Source: JBBQED01 sp038320345 (GTDB lineage: Bacteria; Bacteroidota; Bacteroidia; AKYH767-A; OLB10). Taken from it: a stretch of DNA of 64,000 nucleotides. Below the pieces are notes generated by a model. The model did no database searches. It was not told the origin of the DNA and saw nothing but the letters and a program-made list of their open reading frames with translations. Each line of letters starts with the position of its first letter. The first letter of the stretch is position 1. Made by a program: the position numbers and the translations under genes. The stretch lies in contig JBBQED010000009.1 in assembly GCA_038320345.1 (NCBI GenBank), forward strand, positions 1 through 64,000. The letters are read 5' to 3'. This document shows positions 34,197-43,980 of this stretch, piece by piece.

Positions 34197-34934
34197 ATGA
34201 AGATTTTAGTATGTATCAGTAACGTTCCGGACACTACCACCAAAATTAATTTTAGCGATGATAAAAAATCGTTTGTGAGTGCCGGAGTTCAGTTTATCAT
34301 TAATCCTTACGATGAAATTGCTCTCACCAGGGCTCTTGAACTCACTGAGGCTCAAAGCGGTACAGTCACTGTGCTGAATGTTGGTGATGCTTCAACTGAA
34401 CCTACCATCCGTAAAGCATTGGCTATTGGAGCAACGGATTCCGTTAGAATAAATGCCCTTCCAAGGGATGCCTATTTCGTAGCAAAACAGGTGGCTGCTT
34501 ATGCTGCGGGTCAAGGGTTTGATCTAATTTTAACTGGACGTGAATCCATTGATTATAATGGTTCGCAGGTTGCTGCAATGATTGGCGAACTTTTGGACAT
34601 CCCAAGTGTTTCTATTGTAAAATCATTGAATGTTGAAAATGGAAATGCTATTCTGGAACGTGAAATTGAAGGTGGAAAGGAAGTGTTGAATTGTCCTTTA
34701 CCCCTCGTAGCAAGTGCTACAGAAGGGATGGCAGAACCGCGAATTCCGAATATGAGAGGTATCATGAGCGCCCGCACGAAACCATTAGCGGTTGTTGAAG
34801 CCGTTGCTGTTCCAGAGATGCAGGCTTATATCAGTTATGATAAACCGGCTCCTCGTAGTCAGGTGAAGCTGGTTTCCAATGATGATGTGAAAAATCTAGT
34901 TACTTTGTTACACGCAGAAGCTAAAGTAATTTAA
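34197..34934 (+). CDS. etfB: Electron transfer flavoprotein, beta subunit
   Basis: A 245-residue subunit that with EtfA carries electrons from acyl-CoA and related dehydrogenases to the quinone pool. Motifs: ILVCISNVPDTTTKINF, INPYDEIALTRALELTEAQS, the nucleotide-binding region LILTGRESIDYNGSQVAAMI and the recognition-loop end LPLVASATEGMAEPRIPN. Length is normal. It has a full promoter upstream; etfA follows after 67 bp. Confidence 0.96.
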   Translation: MKILVCISNVPDTTTKINFSDDKKSFVSAGVQFIINPYDEIALTRALELTEAQSGTVTVLNVGDASTEPTIRKALAIGATDSVRINALPRDAYFVAKQVAAYAAGQGFDLILTGRESIDYNGSQVAAMIGELLDIPSVSIVKSLNVENGNAILEREIEGGKEVLNCPLPLVASATEGMAEPRIPNMRGIMSARTKPLAVVEAVAVPEMQAYISYDKPAPRSQVKLVSNDDVKNLVTLLHAEAKVI

Positions 34935-35001
34935 CAGGATATTAATTTGGAACTAATTCAAAATTGGTTCTTTAATTTCGTTCAGAAGAAAAAATAAGAA
35001 T

Positions 35002-35979
35002 ATGTCAGTACTGGTATACGCCGAAAATTCAGGTGGAAAATTCAAGAAATCAACTTTTGAAACCATATCATATGGTTATGCTATTGCTCAGCAACTCGGC
35101 ACTGAACTGAGCCTGATTTCTGTTGGAGAGGTGAGTCGTGAAGAACTGGAACGAACAGCTCAATACGGCGTGAGTAAAATACTTACCGTGAGTGGCGATC
35201 AACTGAAGAATTTTGTGAATATGGCATATGCTTCCGTCATCGCGTCAGCAGCATCTTCAGAAAATGCTACCGTAGTTGTGATGGCAGCCTCCTTCACGGG
35301 AAAAGGTCTTGCACCTCGTCTTGCAGTTAAACTAGAAGCAGGATTAGTAGATGGAGCGATTTCCCTTCCGGATACTAGCCATGGTTTCGTAGTTCGTAAA
35401 GGCGCTTTCTCGGGTAAAGCATTTGCAGATGTATCTTTAACAAGTGCGATAAAAATAATTACACTAGTTCCGAATTCTTATCAAGTAAATGATAATCCTA
35501 AACCGGTAAATATTGAAGATTACAAACCTTCTATCAAAGACACTGATTTTCGTGCGATGGTAAAAGAAATTGTTCGTGCTGCGGATAAAGTATCATTACC
35601 TGAAGCTGAAATTGTAGTATCAGGCGGTCGTGGTTTGAAAGGTCCGGAGAACTGGGGAATGATTGAAGAACTTGCTAATTTATTAGGTGCAGCAACAGCA
35701 TGTTCGAAACCCGTTTCGGATGCACATTGGCGCCCACATAGCGAACACGTTGGTCAAACCGGAATTGCAGTGAGTCCGAATTTGTATATTGCCATAGGTA
35801 TTTCGGGTGCAATTCAGCATCTTGCAGGTGTTAGTTCATCGAAAACGATAGTGGTAATTAATAAAGATCCGGAAGCTCCCTTCTTTAAATCGGCTGATTA
35901 TGGAATTGTAGGAGATGCTTTTGAAATAGTACCTAAACTGATTGAAGCAGTAAAAGAATTTAAGGCAGTACACGCTTAA
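35002..35979 (+). CDS. etfA: Electron transfer flavoprotein, alpha subunit
   Basis: A 325-residue FAD-binding subunit. The C-terminal FAD domain is clear: VSGGRGLKGPENWGMIEELA, GAATACSKPVSDAHWRPHSE, VGQTGIAVSPNLYIAIGISG and AIQHLAGVSSSKTIVVINKD. The N-terminal half has the EtfA/B alpha-beta fold. It pairs with EtfB, and the gene for a bifunctional nuclease follows after 25 bp, suggesting an operon. Confidence 0.96.
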   Translation: MSVLVYAENSGGKFKKSTFETISYGYAIAQQLGTELSLISVGEVSREELERTAQYGVSKILTVSGDQLKNFVNMAYASVIASAASSENATVVVMAASFTGKGLAPRLAVKLEAGLVDGAISLPDTSHGFVVRKGAFSGKAFADVSLTSAIKIITLVPNSYQVNDNPKPVNIEDYKPSIKDTDFRAMVKEIVRAADKVSLPEAEIVVSGGRGLKGPENWGMIEELANLLGAATACSKPVSDAHWRPHSEHVGQTGIAVSPNLYIAIGISGAIQHLAGVSSSKTIVVINKDPEAPFFKSADYGIVGDAFEIVPKLIEAVKEFKAVHA

Positions 35980-36004
35980 TCGGCTGTTCTAACCTACCCT
36001 GTTT

Positions 36005-36631
36005 ATGAATAAAATAAAACTGGAAATCATCGGGCTCTCTTTTAGTCAGACTCAAAGCGGTGCATATGCCCTGGTTTTAGGTGAAGAAGATGGAAAGCGT
36101 CGTCTCCCGATTATTATTGGTGGATTTGAAGCTCAGGCGATAGCTGTTGAATTGGAAAACATGCAACCTGCACGTCCTTTGACACATGATCTTTTTAGGA
36201 ACTTTGCTATTGAATTTGGGATCCATATTGATGAAGTGATTATCTATAATCTCAAAGAAGGGATTTTTTATTCAAAACTCATTTGCAACGATGGTGGAGA
36301 ATCGAAAGAAATTGATGCTCGCACCTCTGATGCTATAGCGATGGCAGTACGCTTTAACTGCCCAATATATACCTACGAGTTCATCCTTTCTTCTGCAGGT
36401 GTTGTGTTAGATGAAGCAGGTGAAGAAGAAAAACCGAAAAGTTTACCTCGTAAATCATCGGAAAAAAAAGCCGCTGTTGTTGCTTCCGGTTCAGGCGACG
36501 GGGAATATTCGTCGGTGAGCACAGAAGAGTTAAAAGAAGCACTGATGAGAGCAATTGATGAAGAAGCTTATGAAACAGCTTCTAAAATCAGAGATGAACT
36601 CAGCAAGAGAAAAAAATCATCACAGCAGTAA
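36005..36631 (+). CDS. Bifunctional nuclease (BFN) domain protein with UvrB/C motif
   Basis: A 208-residue protein. Residues about 5-135 form the bifunctional nuclease domain (DUF151): GAYALVLGEEDGKRRLPIII, GGFEAQAIAVELE, RPLTHDLFRNFAIEFGI and DARTSDAIAMAVRFNCPIY. The C-terminal part ends with a UvrB/UvrC-type motif (EELKEALMRAIDEEAYETAS, then KIRDEL). BFN homologues have DNase/RNase activity; the cellular role in Bacteroidota is not settled. Its start follows etfA by 25 bp, so it may share the etf mRNA. Confidence 0.9.
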   Translation: MNKIKLEIIGLSFSQTQSGAYALVLGEEDGKRRLPIIIGGFEAQAIAVELENMQPARPLTHDLFRNFAIEFGIHIDEVIIYNLKEGIFYSKLICNDGGESKEIDARTSDAIAMAVRFNCPIYTYEFILSSAGVVLDEAGEEEKPKSLPRKSSEKKAAVVASGSGDGEYSSVSTEELKEALMRAIDEEAYETASKIRDELSKRKKSSQQ

Positions 36632-36698
36632 ATTTCATACGGAACTTAAGTGCTTTTTCTTCGTAGAACTGCTGATCAATACTATCCACCCAGCATTC

Positions 36699-39314
36699 AT
36701 GAAAACCACACTCCAAAAACTTAAATTATTAAGTAGCCTATCCTTACTCCTACTAACTTTTCAAAGCCAAGCTCAGTGGCGTTGGCTCCATCCCTCTCCG
36801 CAGGGTAATGATCTTCACAAAATCTGCTTTATCGGACCTAATACTGGATGGGCAGCAGGAGATCGTAGTGCATTAATTAAAACTACTAACGGCGGAACTA
36901 GCTGGACTCAACAATACACAGGATTCTTTGACGATATCCGTGGTATTTATTTTAGTACAGCCAACAATGGTTGTGTAAGTGGAGGCCAAAATTTTAATGT
37001 TACGAGTGATGGTGGAGCTACGTGGACAACGCGCTATCGCTTTCCGGATATTGTTATTAAGGATATGTTTTTCCTGAATGCCGATACAGGGTTTGTATGT
37101 GGCGATTATGGAGGAATCTATCAGCTTTATGGAACGAATGACGCAGGTTTAACATGGACACCTAGAATTGCTGGAATTGTTGCAGAACTTAACGATATTC
37201 AAGTAAGAAATAATGGTGCAGGCTGGGCTGTTGGTGATCAAGGATCACTTTACACGACAGTAGATTTTGGTCAGAACTGGACAAGTAATTCCATCGCTGG
37301 AAATCCAATTTTACAGAGCGTAAATTTTTTCAATACAACTACTGGATATGCTGTCGGAGAAGCTGGTGTTATTTTTAAGTCTGTGGATGGCGGCATCAAT
37401 TGGAATGCATTAAGCAATCCCGGTGGAGGATCATCGATCAACTATTATTCTGTTTTATTTTCAAGTGCAGATACAGGAATTGTAGGAGGCACCGATGGGT
37501 TTAATCTTAGAACCGTTGATGGTGGTGTGAACTGGAGTGTTATTGGTCAGCCAGGATGGTTCAAAGGGTTTGATATCGATGCAGGAAATAGCCAAACTAT
37601 TTACATGGCAGCTGCTAATGGAGAAGTGATTAAATCTACGGATGGAGGAAATTCATGGTCCTCACAGATTCAACGAATTTCAGAAACTATCTTACATGGT
37701 GTTAGTGCTGCCTCTGCACAAAATATTTTTGCTGCAGGAGATTTTGGTACTATTTTAAAATCAGGTAATGCAGGAACTACTTGGGCAGTACAAACTACTC
37801 CAGTTTTCGATAATTTTTATGATATCGCATTCATCAATGGAACAACGGGAGTAGCTGTTGGCGACTTCGGCCAAATGGTACGAACTACCAACGGAGGAAC
37901 AGTATGGAATACGGTAACTTCTCCTGTAACGGATAATCTAAATGCAATTTGCAAAGCTTCCTCCACTACGCTGTATGCTGTAGGCTTAAATGATGCAGTT
38001 ATAAAATCGACAAATAGCGGTCAAAGTTTTTCGAATGTGATCACACCTTTATCGGGTCTTGGATTTGGCAATACGGATGTCTTTTTTATTGCTGCGGATA
38101 CTGGATGGGTGTGTACCGATGGAAGCGAGATTATGTACACCACCGATGGAGGCGTAAACTGGGGAATCAGTTCCATACCTTCTATTGGTCCTATCACCGG
38201 AATTAGTTTTACTGATGCTTCTAACGGTTGGGCATGTACGTATAATGGAGAAATTTTGAATACCAACGATGGAGGACAAAACTGGAATAGTGTGTATGTA
38301 AGTAACGCGGGGACATTTCACAAAATTGTTTTTGCAGATTCACAAAATGGTTGGGTCTTTGGCGATGGTAGAATTCTTCGTACTGCCGATGCAGGACTGA
38401 ATTGGAGTGATGAATTTTCTTCCGCAAGTATCATTATGAATGATGCTGCTGTTATTACCAATACGAGTCTGATCGCTGTTGGAGAAGGAACGTCATCTAT
38501 CCTCGGTAGATCTGGTGATTTACGACTTAATGTTGTGCAGACTACACTGTGTACTGATAATAATTACAATGTGACTGTCAATGTTACTGGAACTTTTAAT
38601 CCTGGAAATCTTTTTGAAGTACAAATTTCTGATGAATACGGAAGCTTTGAATTTTTCCCATTAACAGTAGGGCAAACTGCTGGAACTGGAAGTACAGTTG
38701 TATTTGTGACGATCCCTAATGGATTGATCGATGGAAATATTTACAGGATGCGTGTGGTTGCAAACAACCCTCCTAATTTCAGTCCTGTGAATGATGTTCC
38801 GCTCACTGTTCATACTTCACCTAACGCGTATGCCATTGCAGGAGGTCCTACGGCATTTTGTGTAGGAGACTCCGTAACGATTTATGCGATAACATCACCG
38901 GGTTGGACTTATCAATGGTATAAAGATGGAATCTTAATGGTGGGTGCTACTGTAGATAGTATCACAGTAGGTCTAACCGGAAATTATACCGTAAAAGTTG
39001 ATGATGGCGTATGTAACCTTACATCCCCTATTGTAGATGTAGTTGCCCTAGTTTGCAGTAGCATCGAAGAAGTTGCTGCCTCCTCTTTCAAAGCATATCC
39101 TAATCCAACAACAGGGACAATAACTGTGGATTGGAAGGAAGGTATTCATGTGGATCAGGCTACTCTCTCTGATTTATCGGGACGAGTAATTCTTGTTCAA
39201 TCGAATCACGATCCAAGACAGATGAATCTAGATCTTTCTGAATTACCTAAAGGAATTTATATGCTGACTTTGAACGGAGAACGAAAAGTGAGTATTAAGT
39301 TGGTGAAGCTCTAA
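36699..39314 (+). CDS. T9SS cargo with BNR/Ycf48-type propeller and Ig-like domain
   Basis: An 871-residue secreted protein from the ATG at 36699, which starts a signal peptide (LKLLSSLSLLLLTFQSQAQ); an earlier in-frame start at 36555 would overlap the nuclease gene and hide it. It contains thirteen repeats with an Asp-box/Ycf48 pattern such as AGDRSALIKTTNGGTSWT, VGEAGVIFKSVDGGINW and TYNGEILNTNDGGQNW, which form beta-propeller blades. An Ig-like domain follows (FCVGDSVTIYAITSPGWTYQ). The C terminus is a T9SS type A domain (FKAYPNPTTGTITVDW; LPKGIYMLTLNGERK). Ligand unknown. Confidence 0.9.
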   Translation: MKTTLQKLKLLSSLSLLLLTFQSQAQWRWLHPSPQGNDLHKICFIGPNTGWAAGDRSALIKTTNGGTSWTQQYTGFFDDIRGIYFSTANNGCVSGGQNFNVTSDGGATWTTRYRFPDIVIKDMFFLNADTGFVCGDYGGIYQLYGTNDAGLTWTPRIAGIVAELNDIQVRNNGAGWAVGDQGSLYTTVDFGQNWTSNSIAGNPILQSVNFFNTTTGYAVGEAGVIFKSVDGGINWNALSNPGGGSSINYYSVLFSSADTGIVGGTDGFNLRTVDGGVNWSVIGQPGWFKGFDIDAGNSQTIYMAAANGEVIKSTDGGNSWSSQIQRISETILHGVSAASAQNIFAAGDFGTILKSGNAGTTWAVQTTPVFDNFYDIAFINGTTGVAVGDFGQMVRTTNGGTVWNTVTSPVTDNLNAICKASSTTLYAVGLNDAVIKSTNSGQSFSNVITPLSGLGFGNTDVFFIAADTGWVCTDGSEIMYTTDGGVNWGISSIPSIGPITGISFTDASNGWACTYNGEILNTNDGGQNWNSVYVSNAGTFHKIVFADSQNGWVFGDGRILRTADAGLNWSDEFSSASIIMNDAAVITNTSLIAVGEGTSSILGRSGDLRLNVVQTTLCTDNNYNVTVNVTGTFNPGNLFEVQISDEYGSFEFFPLTVGQTAGTGSTVVFVTIPNGLIDGNIYRMRVVANNPPNFSPVNDVPLTVHTSPNAYAIAGGPTAFCVGDSVTIYAITSPGWTYQWYKDGILMVGATVDSITVGLTGNYTVKVDDGVCNLTSPIVDVVALVCSSIEEVAASSFKAYPNPTTGTITVDWKEGIHVDQATLSDLSGRVILVQSNHDPRQMNLDLSELPKGIYMLTLNGERKVSIKLVKL

Positions 39315-39346
39315 TCATAGCAAAATATTCATCATCATTTTAAAGG

Positions 39347-39398
39347 TATGCCTTCGGAAATTTAGTTGAATAAACTTTCCGAAGGCATATTTGTTTTT
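39347..39398 (+). terminator. Terminator after the BNR-repeat gene
   Basis: A perfect 14-bp stem (TATGCCTTCGGAAA at 39347-39360, complement at 39376-39389) with a 15-nt loop, followed by TTTGTTTTT. Confidence 0.8.
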
Positions 39399-39476
39399 AC
39401 CTATTCTATAGCTCATCGAATTGTACAATGAATTAAACTATTTAGTCCTTCGCACATCCAATTCCAAAATCTAAAC

Positions 39477-40787
39477 ATGTTACGTCTTTTTATCTTGATC
39501 CTGCTTTTGTTTGGTTGTACAAAGATGCAGTCACAAAACACACTTTATTTTCCTGATAAAACATACAATGCTAATTGGGATACTGTTTCTCCCTCCTCAT
39601 TAGGATGGTGTACCAATTATATTGATACTGTTTTAAATTATGTGGATGCTAATGATTCTAAAGGCTTCATTATTTTGCAGGATGGAAAAATTGCCTTAGA
39701 ACATTATACCGGAACTTTTACAGCAGATAGTTTTTGGTATTGGGCTTCCGCAGGAAAAACAATCACCTCGCTTTTAACGGGCATAGCACAAGAAGAAGGG
39801 TTTCTAGCCATCTCTGATACTACATCAAAATATTTAGGAAATAATTGGACCTCCTGCTCACCGTCACAGGAAGGAATGATCACGATTCGAAATCAGCTCA
39901 CTATGACTTCCGGATTAGATGATGCGTTTACAGATCCCGATTGTCAGGATCCCAGTTGTCTGCAATATTTAGCTGATGCAGGAACACGATGGGCATATCA
40001 CAATGCTGCATACCTACTTTTGCAAAGTGTAATTTCTTCAGCTACTGGAGTTACCTATTCCAATTATACCAACACCCGACTAAATCAAAAAACCGGAATG
40101 TTTGGATTCTGGCTCGACTCCGTTTATTACAGTCGCACGCGTGATATGGCTCGTTTCGGATTAATGATTTTGAACGAAGGCGTATGGAATCAGGATACGT
40201 TACTGCACGACAGCACCTATTTTCATGATATGGTAAATACTTCACAGAACTTGAATAATAGTTATGGATACCTCTGGTGGCTCAATGGAAAAGGTTCTTA
40301 CATGGTTCCGGGATTTCAATTGGTTTTTCCTACTGATCTTATTCCCAATGCTCCCGATGATATGATTGCGGCACTGGGAAAAAATGATCAGAAAATTTAT
40401 GTTATCCCCTCGCAAAATCGAGTCATCGTTAGAATGGGAAATACTTCAGGATCGCCGGTACTTGCTGTTAGTTCATTCGACAATCAACTTTGGGCTAAAT
40501 TGGATCAATTATTTTGTACTCCTGTGGGTATCGATGCAACAGCGGAAACGACATCCGACATCAAGATTTTTCCTAATCCAGTAACTGCTGTCTGTACATT
40601 AAATTCTACAAAAGAAATTTCAGAGGTGAGTATTTTAGATCTTACTGGAAAGTTCATCCTTCAGCAATCGGTTCGTAACAACCAATGTAATCTCTCTCAA
40701 TTGACCCCAGGATGCTACTTGATGATTCCTTTTGGAATAAATAAAATTGCATTTCCTCCACAGAAAATAATAAAAATTCCAGAATAA
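39477..40787 (+). CDS. Beta-lactamase-fold serine hydrolase with T9SS domain
   Basis: A 436-residue secreted hydrolase of the class C beta-lactamase/esterase family (6-aminohexanoate dimer hydrolase type). Seen: FWYWASAGKTITSLLTGIAQ, giving the S-x-x-K active-site pair (SAGK), YHNAAYLLL as the Y-x-N motif, and SYGYLWWLNGKGSYMVPGF. The C terminus is a T9SS type A domain (IKIFPNPVTAVCTLNSTKE; LTPGCYLMIPF). The N-terminal signal ends LLFGCTKMQSQ, which could be read as a lipobox or as a normal signal peptide cut after Q. Substrate unknown, possibly amide or ester. Confidence 0.88.
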   Translation: MLRLFILILLLFGCTKMQSQNTLYFPDKTYNANWDTVSPSSLGWCTNYIDTVLNYVDANDSKGFIILQDGKIALEHYTGTFTADSFWYWASAGKTITSLLTGIAQEEGFLAISDTTSKYLGNNWTSCSPSQEGMITIRNQLTMTSGLDDAFTDPDCQDPSCLQYLADAGTRWAYHNAAYLLLQSVISSATGVTYSNYTNTRLNQKTGMFGFWLDSVYYSRTRDMARFGLMILNEGVWNQDTLLHDSTYFHDMVNTSQNLNNSYGYLWWLNGKGSYMVPGFQLVFPTDLIPNAPDDMIAALGKNDQKIYVIPSQNRVIVRMGNTSGSPVLAVSSFDNQLWAKLDQLFCTPVGIDATAETTSDIKIFPNPVTAVCTLNSTKEISEVSILDLTGKFILQQSVRNNQCNLSQLTPGCYLMIPFGINKIAFPPQKIIKIPE

Positions 40788-40877
40788 TCAGCTTCGTTGT
40801 TTCAGTATATCATTTTACGCTAGTATAAGATCCGAAGTAAAATGATTTTCCGTATTTTAGTAGTTCTATAAACGACG

Positions 40878-42104
40878 ATGCGCTTTCTCTTTTGTTTCTT
40901 AATTTCTTTTTTTACGGTTGGTGCAAATGCGCAGGTGATGTTTCAATTTCTTGGAAACAAAGTAACCACATGGACCTACAAAGCGGGCGATGAATTTAAT
41001 GGAAGTGCTGTTAATACTGATTTTTGGTTAACATCATATCCGTGGGCACGACACCTGTATTGCAGCAAAGATGTAAATTATTACACAGAAAATTCCAACT
41101 TCGAAATTAGCAATGGCATTAACCGGATTACTGCAAAAAAAGAAAGTATAACGGCGAGGGCTGTACCCTATGAAGAGGATAACTTCGTACTGAAATGTGC
41201 ATCACGTCCGGAAGTAAAAAATCTGCTTACCTACGACTATACCAGTGGCATTCTATTCTCCAAACAAAAATATCAGTATGGGTATTTTGAAATACGATTC
41301 AGAACGGATGAATACGCAGGACTCTGGCCTGCATTCTGGCTGTATGGCGGAAGTGAAAACGAAGAGATCGATATTTTTGAAATTCCGGGCCAGCAAAAAG
41401 GCTTTTTTCATGTAGATGTACATTGTCCTTCTGGCTGCAACAATTATCATGTAGGACCATTAGGATTATTCAGAACTAACTGGGGCGGAAATTTACCTAG
41501 CACCGAATTCTGGTCGGGCAACTACAATATCATAGGTGCCGAATGGCAACCGGGATACATCAAATGGTATCTGAATGGGGAACCGGTTGCCTATTGGAAA
41601 GGTAAAATAGCCACTCCACTTGCGTTGATTGCGAATCTTGCAGTCACCAGTGATGACGGTTCATTTTCTGGAAATCCCTCTGCCATCAATTTTCCTGCTC
41701 ACTTAGATATCGATTATATCAGAGTCTGGAACCGAGGAAAAATAAAATCTTTGGAACCTGAAATCGTCTTTCAAAATATGAATAGCGGAATGATGTTACC
41801 CGAAGGAAATGCAGCATTGAAGTCGAAAATTAAACCCGTTTACAAGAAATCCCAACTCAAAGCACAGCAACAACTAGTAGGAGTTTTCAGAACCTCCACG
41901 CAAAATATTATGATCCAGTGCTATGGAAATTTGAAAACAAGTCTCATCGCTGAAGTTTCAGATGCGCAAGGTAAAGTACTCTCTAAAACCACAATTAGTA
42001 AATCCTTCACCGACCTTCCATTATCCAGTCTAAACAAAGGAAAGTATCAGTTAACAATCAAATCCGGAGCGCTCGAAGGTATACAATCATTCGAAGTGAA
42101 GTAA
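40878..42104 (+). CDS. Glycoside hydrolase family 16, laminarinase-like, secreted
   Basis: A 408-residue protein with a signal peptide (RFLFCFLISFFTVGANAQ). The GH16 domain (about residues 35-285) has YGYFEIRFRTDEYAGLWPAF and the catalytic motif EEIDIFEI, where two glutamates flank an aspartate (E-x-D-x-x-E), the beta-bulge type common in laminarinases and other beta-1,3-glucanases. Aromatic residues nearby (LWPAFWLYGG) fit sugar binding. The last about 75 residues resemble a weak T9SS C-terminal domain (LPLSSLNKGKYQLTIKSG) but lack a clear PNP motif. Confidence 0.9.
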   Translation: MRFLFCFLISFFTVGANAQVMFQFLGNKVTTWTYKAGDEFNGSAVNTDFWLTSYPWARHLYCSKDVNYYTENSNFEISNGINRITAKKESITARAVPYEEDNFVLKCASRPEVKNLLTYDYTSGILFSKQKYQYGYFEIRFRTDEYAGLWPAFWLYGGSENEEIDIFEIPGQQKGFFHVDVHCPSGCNNYHVGPLGLFRTNWGGNLPSTEFWSGNYNIIGAEWQPGYIKWYLNGEPVAYWKGKIATPLALIANLAVTSDDGSFSGNPSAINFPAHLDIDYIRVWNRGKIKSLEPEIVFQNMNSGMMLPEGNAALKSKIKPVYKKSQLKAQQQLVGVFRTSTQNIMIQCYGNLKTSLIAEVSDAQGKVLSKTTISKSFTDLPLSSLNKGKYQLTIKSGALEGIQSFEVK

Positions 42105-42155
42105 TCACACTCTGAAGTGCAGGATTAGGCACCCTGTAATTCCATCGAATGCGTA

Positions 42156-42163
42156 TATCTTTG
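42156..42163 (+). promoter_or_regulatory. -7 promoter box upstream of sppA
   Basis: TATCTTTG matches the -7 consensus and lies 31 nt before the sppA ATG. No clear -33 element. Confidence 0.5.
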
Positions 42164-42194
42164 TAAGTAATCCCTTAATCGAAAAAATTTATTT

Positions 42195-43967
42195 ATGAAA
42201 CAATTCTTTAAGTTTCTATTTGCATCTATGTTTGGTTTTATATTAGGATCTATAATTCTATTTTTCATTTTTATTGCGATCATCACAGCGGCAGTATCTT
42301 CGATGGGATCTGAGGAAGTCAGTATTACTGATCAATCGATCCTTCAGATTTCTTTCAACCAAGAAATCAAAGAGCGCAGTTCGAACAATCCATTTGAAAG
42401 TCTCGATCTGAATAATTTCACTGCGAAGCAGCAGCCTGGACTCAATGGTATTTTAAAAGATATCGAAAAAGCCGCCAAAGATCCAAAGATCAAAGGGATC
42501 TTTCTAGATGTCCCGAATATTCAAGGAGGAATGGCAACTGTTGAGGAAATCAGAAACGAATTGCTGAAGTTCAAAAAGTCAGGGAAGTTTATTTATGCTT
42601 ATGCAGATGCCTACTCCCAAGGAGCATATTATCTAGTTTCCGTTTCCGATAAAATTTATCTCAACCCACAAGGCTTGATAACGTTGAATGGATTAGCAAC
42701 TGAATTGATGTTCTTCAAAGGGACCCTCGAAAAACTAGAAGTAGAACCACAAGTGATCCGTCATGGTAAATACAAAAGTGCTATTGAGCCTTTTATCCTT
42801 GATAAGATGAGTGATGAAAATCGTGCTCAGATTGCAGGCTTCGTGAATCCAATCTGGTTCCACATGACAGATGGAATTGCTGCGGGACGTAAATTAGAAG
42901 CTAGCGAAGTGCTTCGTATTGCAGATAGTTTATATGCGCGAAATGCAGATGATGCACTTCGCTTGAAACTAGTTGACAAACTTGGATATTATGATGAGTT
43001 TATGGCTGAGTTGAATATCAAATCAGGAAAAGGAAAAAATGAAAAAATGAATTTTGTAACACTCGCGAAGTACGACAAAGTACCAGAGCCTGTTTCGGAT
43101 CAACCGTTTTCTAAAGATCGTATTGCTGTGATTTATGCAGTAGGTTCTATTGAAGGTGGTGATGGTAATGAAAACACCATCGGTTCAGATAAGCTTTCAG
43201 CAGCAATTCGTGAAGCGAGATTGGATGATAAAGTGAAGGCTATTGTGATGCGTGTGAACTCACCTGGAGGTAGTGCTCTGGCATCGGATATTATCTGGAG
43301 AGAAGTGGCGCTTGCCAAAAAAGCAAAACCATTTATTGTATCGATGGGAAATGTTGCAGCTTCCGGCGGCTATTATATTTCCTGTGCTGCGGATAGTATC
43401 ATCGCACAACCTAATACCATTACTGGATCAATTGGTGTTTTTGGCTTAATGTTCAATGCTCAAAAAATGCTGAAGAACAAACTAGGAATTACCGTTGATA
43501 CTTATAAAACTGGAACCTATACTGATATCGGTACTGTTACACGACCAATGACGGAAGCAGAACGTCTCATGATTCAGAAAGATGTAGATCAGGTGTACAA
43601 TACTTTTACAGCTCGAGTAGCGGAAGGAAGAAAAATTCCACAAGCGATGGTTGATAGTCTTGGTCAGGGTAGAGTTTGGAGTGGCGTAGATGCATTGCGG
43701 ATTGGATTAGTAGATCGATTAGGAGGTTTAGATGATGCCATTGCTAGCGCTGCTAAAATGGCCAATGTTACCAACTACAGAATTAAAAATATGCCCGATC
43801 AAAAATCACCTTATCAATCTTTGATGCAAGATCTTACTTCGGGAGCAGAAGCCAAATACATGCAAATGAAATTGGGAACTGAATATAAATACTGGAATGC
43901 TTTTCAGAATATCATGAGCATCCAAGGCATACAAGCACGTGAGTTTTATGAGATCGGATTTAACTAA
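42195..43967 (+). CDS. sppA: Signal peptide peptidase SppA, 67-kDa type
   Basis: A 590-residue inner-membrane serine protease that degrades cleaved signal peptides. The N-terminal helix (FLFASMFGFILGSIILFFIF) anchors it. It has two ClpP-like halves: the first carries the general-base lysine in RHGKYKSAIEPF (near residue 195-206) and the second the nucleophile in NVAASGGYYISCAADS, preceded by RVNSPGGSALASDI. This tandem layout matches E. coli SppA. A strong terminator follows. Confidence 0.95.
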   Translation: MKQFFKFLFASMFGFILGSIILFFIFIAIITAAVSSMGSEEVSITDQSILQISFNQEIKERSSNNPFESLDLNNFTAKQQPGLNGILKDIEKAAKDPKIKGIFLDVPNIQGGMATVEEIRNELLKFKKSGKFIYAYADAYSQGAYYLVSVSDKIYLNPQGLITLNGLATELMFFKGTLEKLEVEPQVIRHGKYKSAIEPFILDKMSDENRAQIAGFVNPIWFHMTDGIAAGRKLEASEVLRIADSLYARNADDALRLKLVDKLGYYDEFMAELNIKSGKGKNEKMNFVTLAKYDKVPEPVSDQPFSKDRIAVIYAVGSIEGGDGNENTIGSDKLSAAIREARLDDKVKAIVMRVNSPGGSALASDIIWREVALAKKAKPFIVSMGNVAASGGYYISCAADSIIAQPNTITGSIGVFGLMFNAQKMLKNKLGITVDTYKTGTYTDIGTVTRPMTEAERLMIQKDVDQVYNTFTARVAEGRKIPQAMVDSLGQGRVWSGVDALRIGLVDRLGGLDDAIASAAKMANVTNYRIKNMPDQKSPYQSLMQDLTSGAEAKYMQMKLGTEYKYWNAFQNIMSIQGIQAREFYEIGFN

Positions 43968-43980
43968 ACTCTGAAAATAA

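Noticed and set aside
34950..34972. Hairpin between etfB and etfA
   Set aside because: About 9 bp with a wobble pair and a very short loop, and no clear U-tract; it could reduce read-through but I do not call it a terminator.
36555..36698. Extended N terminus of the BNR-repeat protein
   Set aside because: It overlaps the nuclease gene in another frame and hides the signal peptide that begins at 36699.
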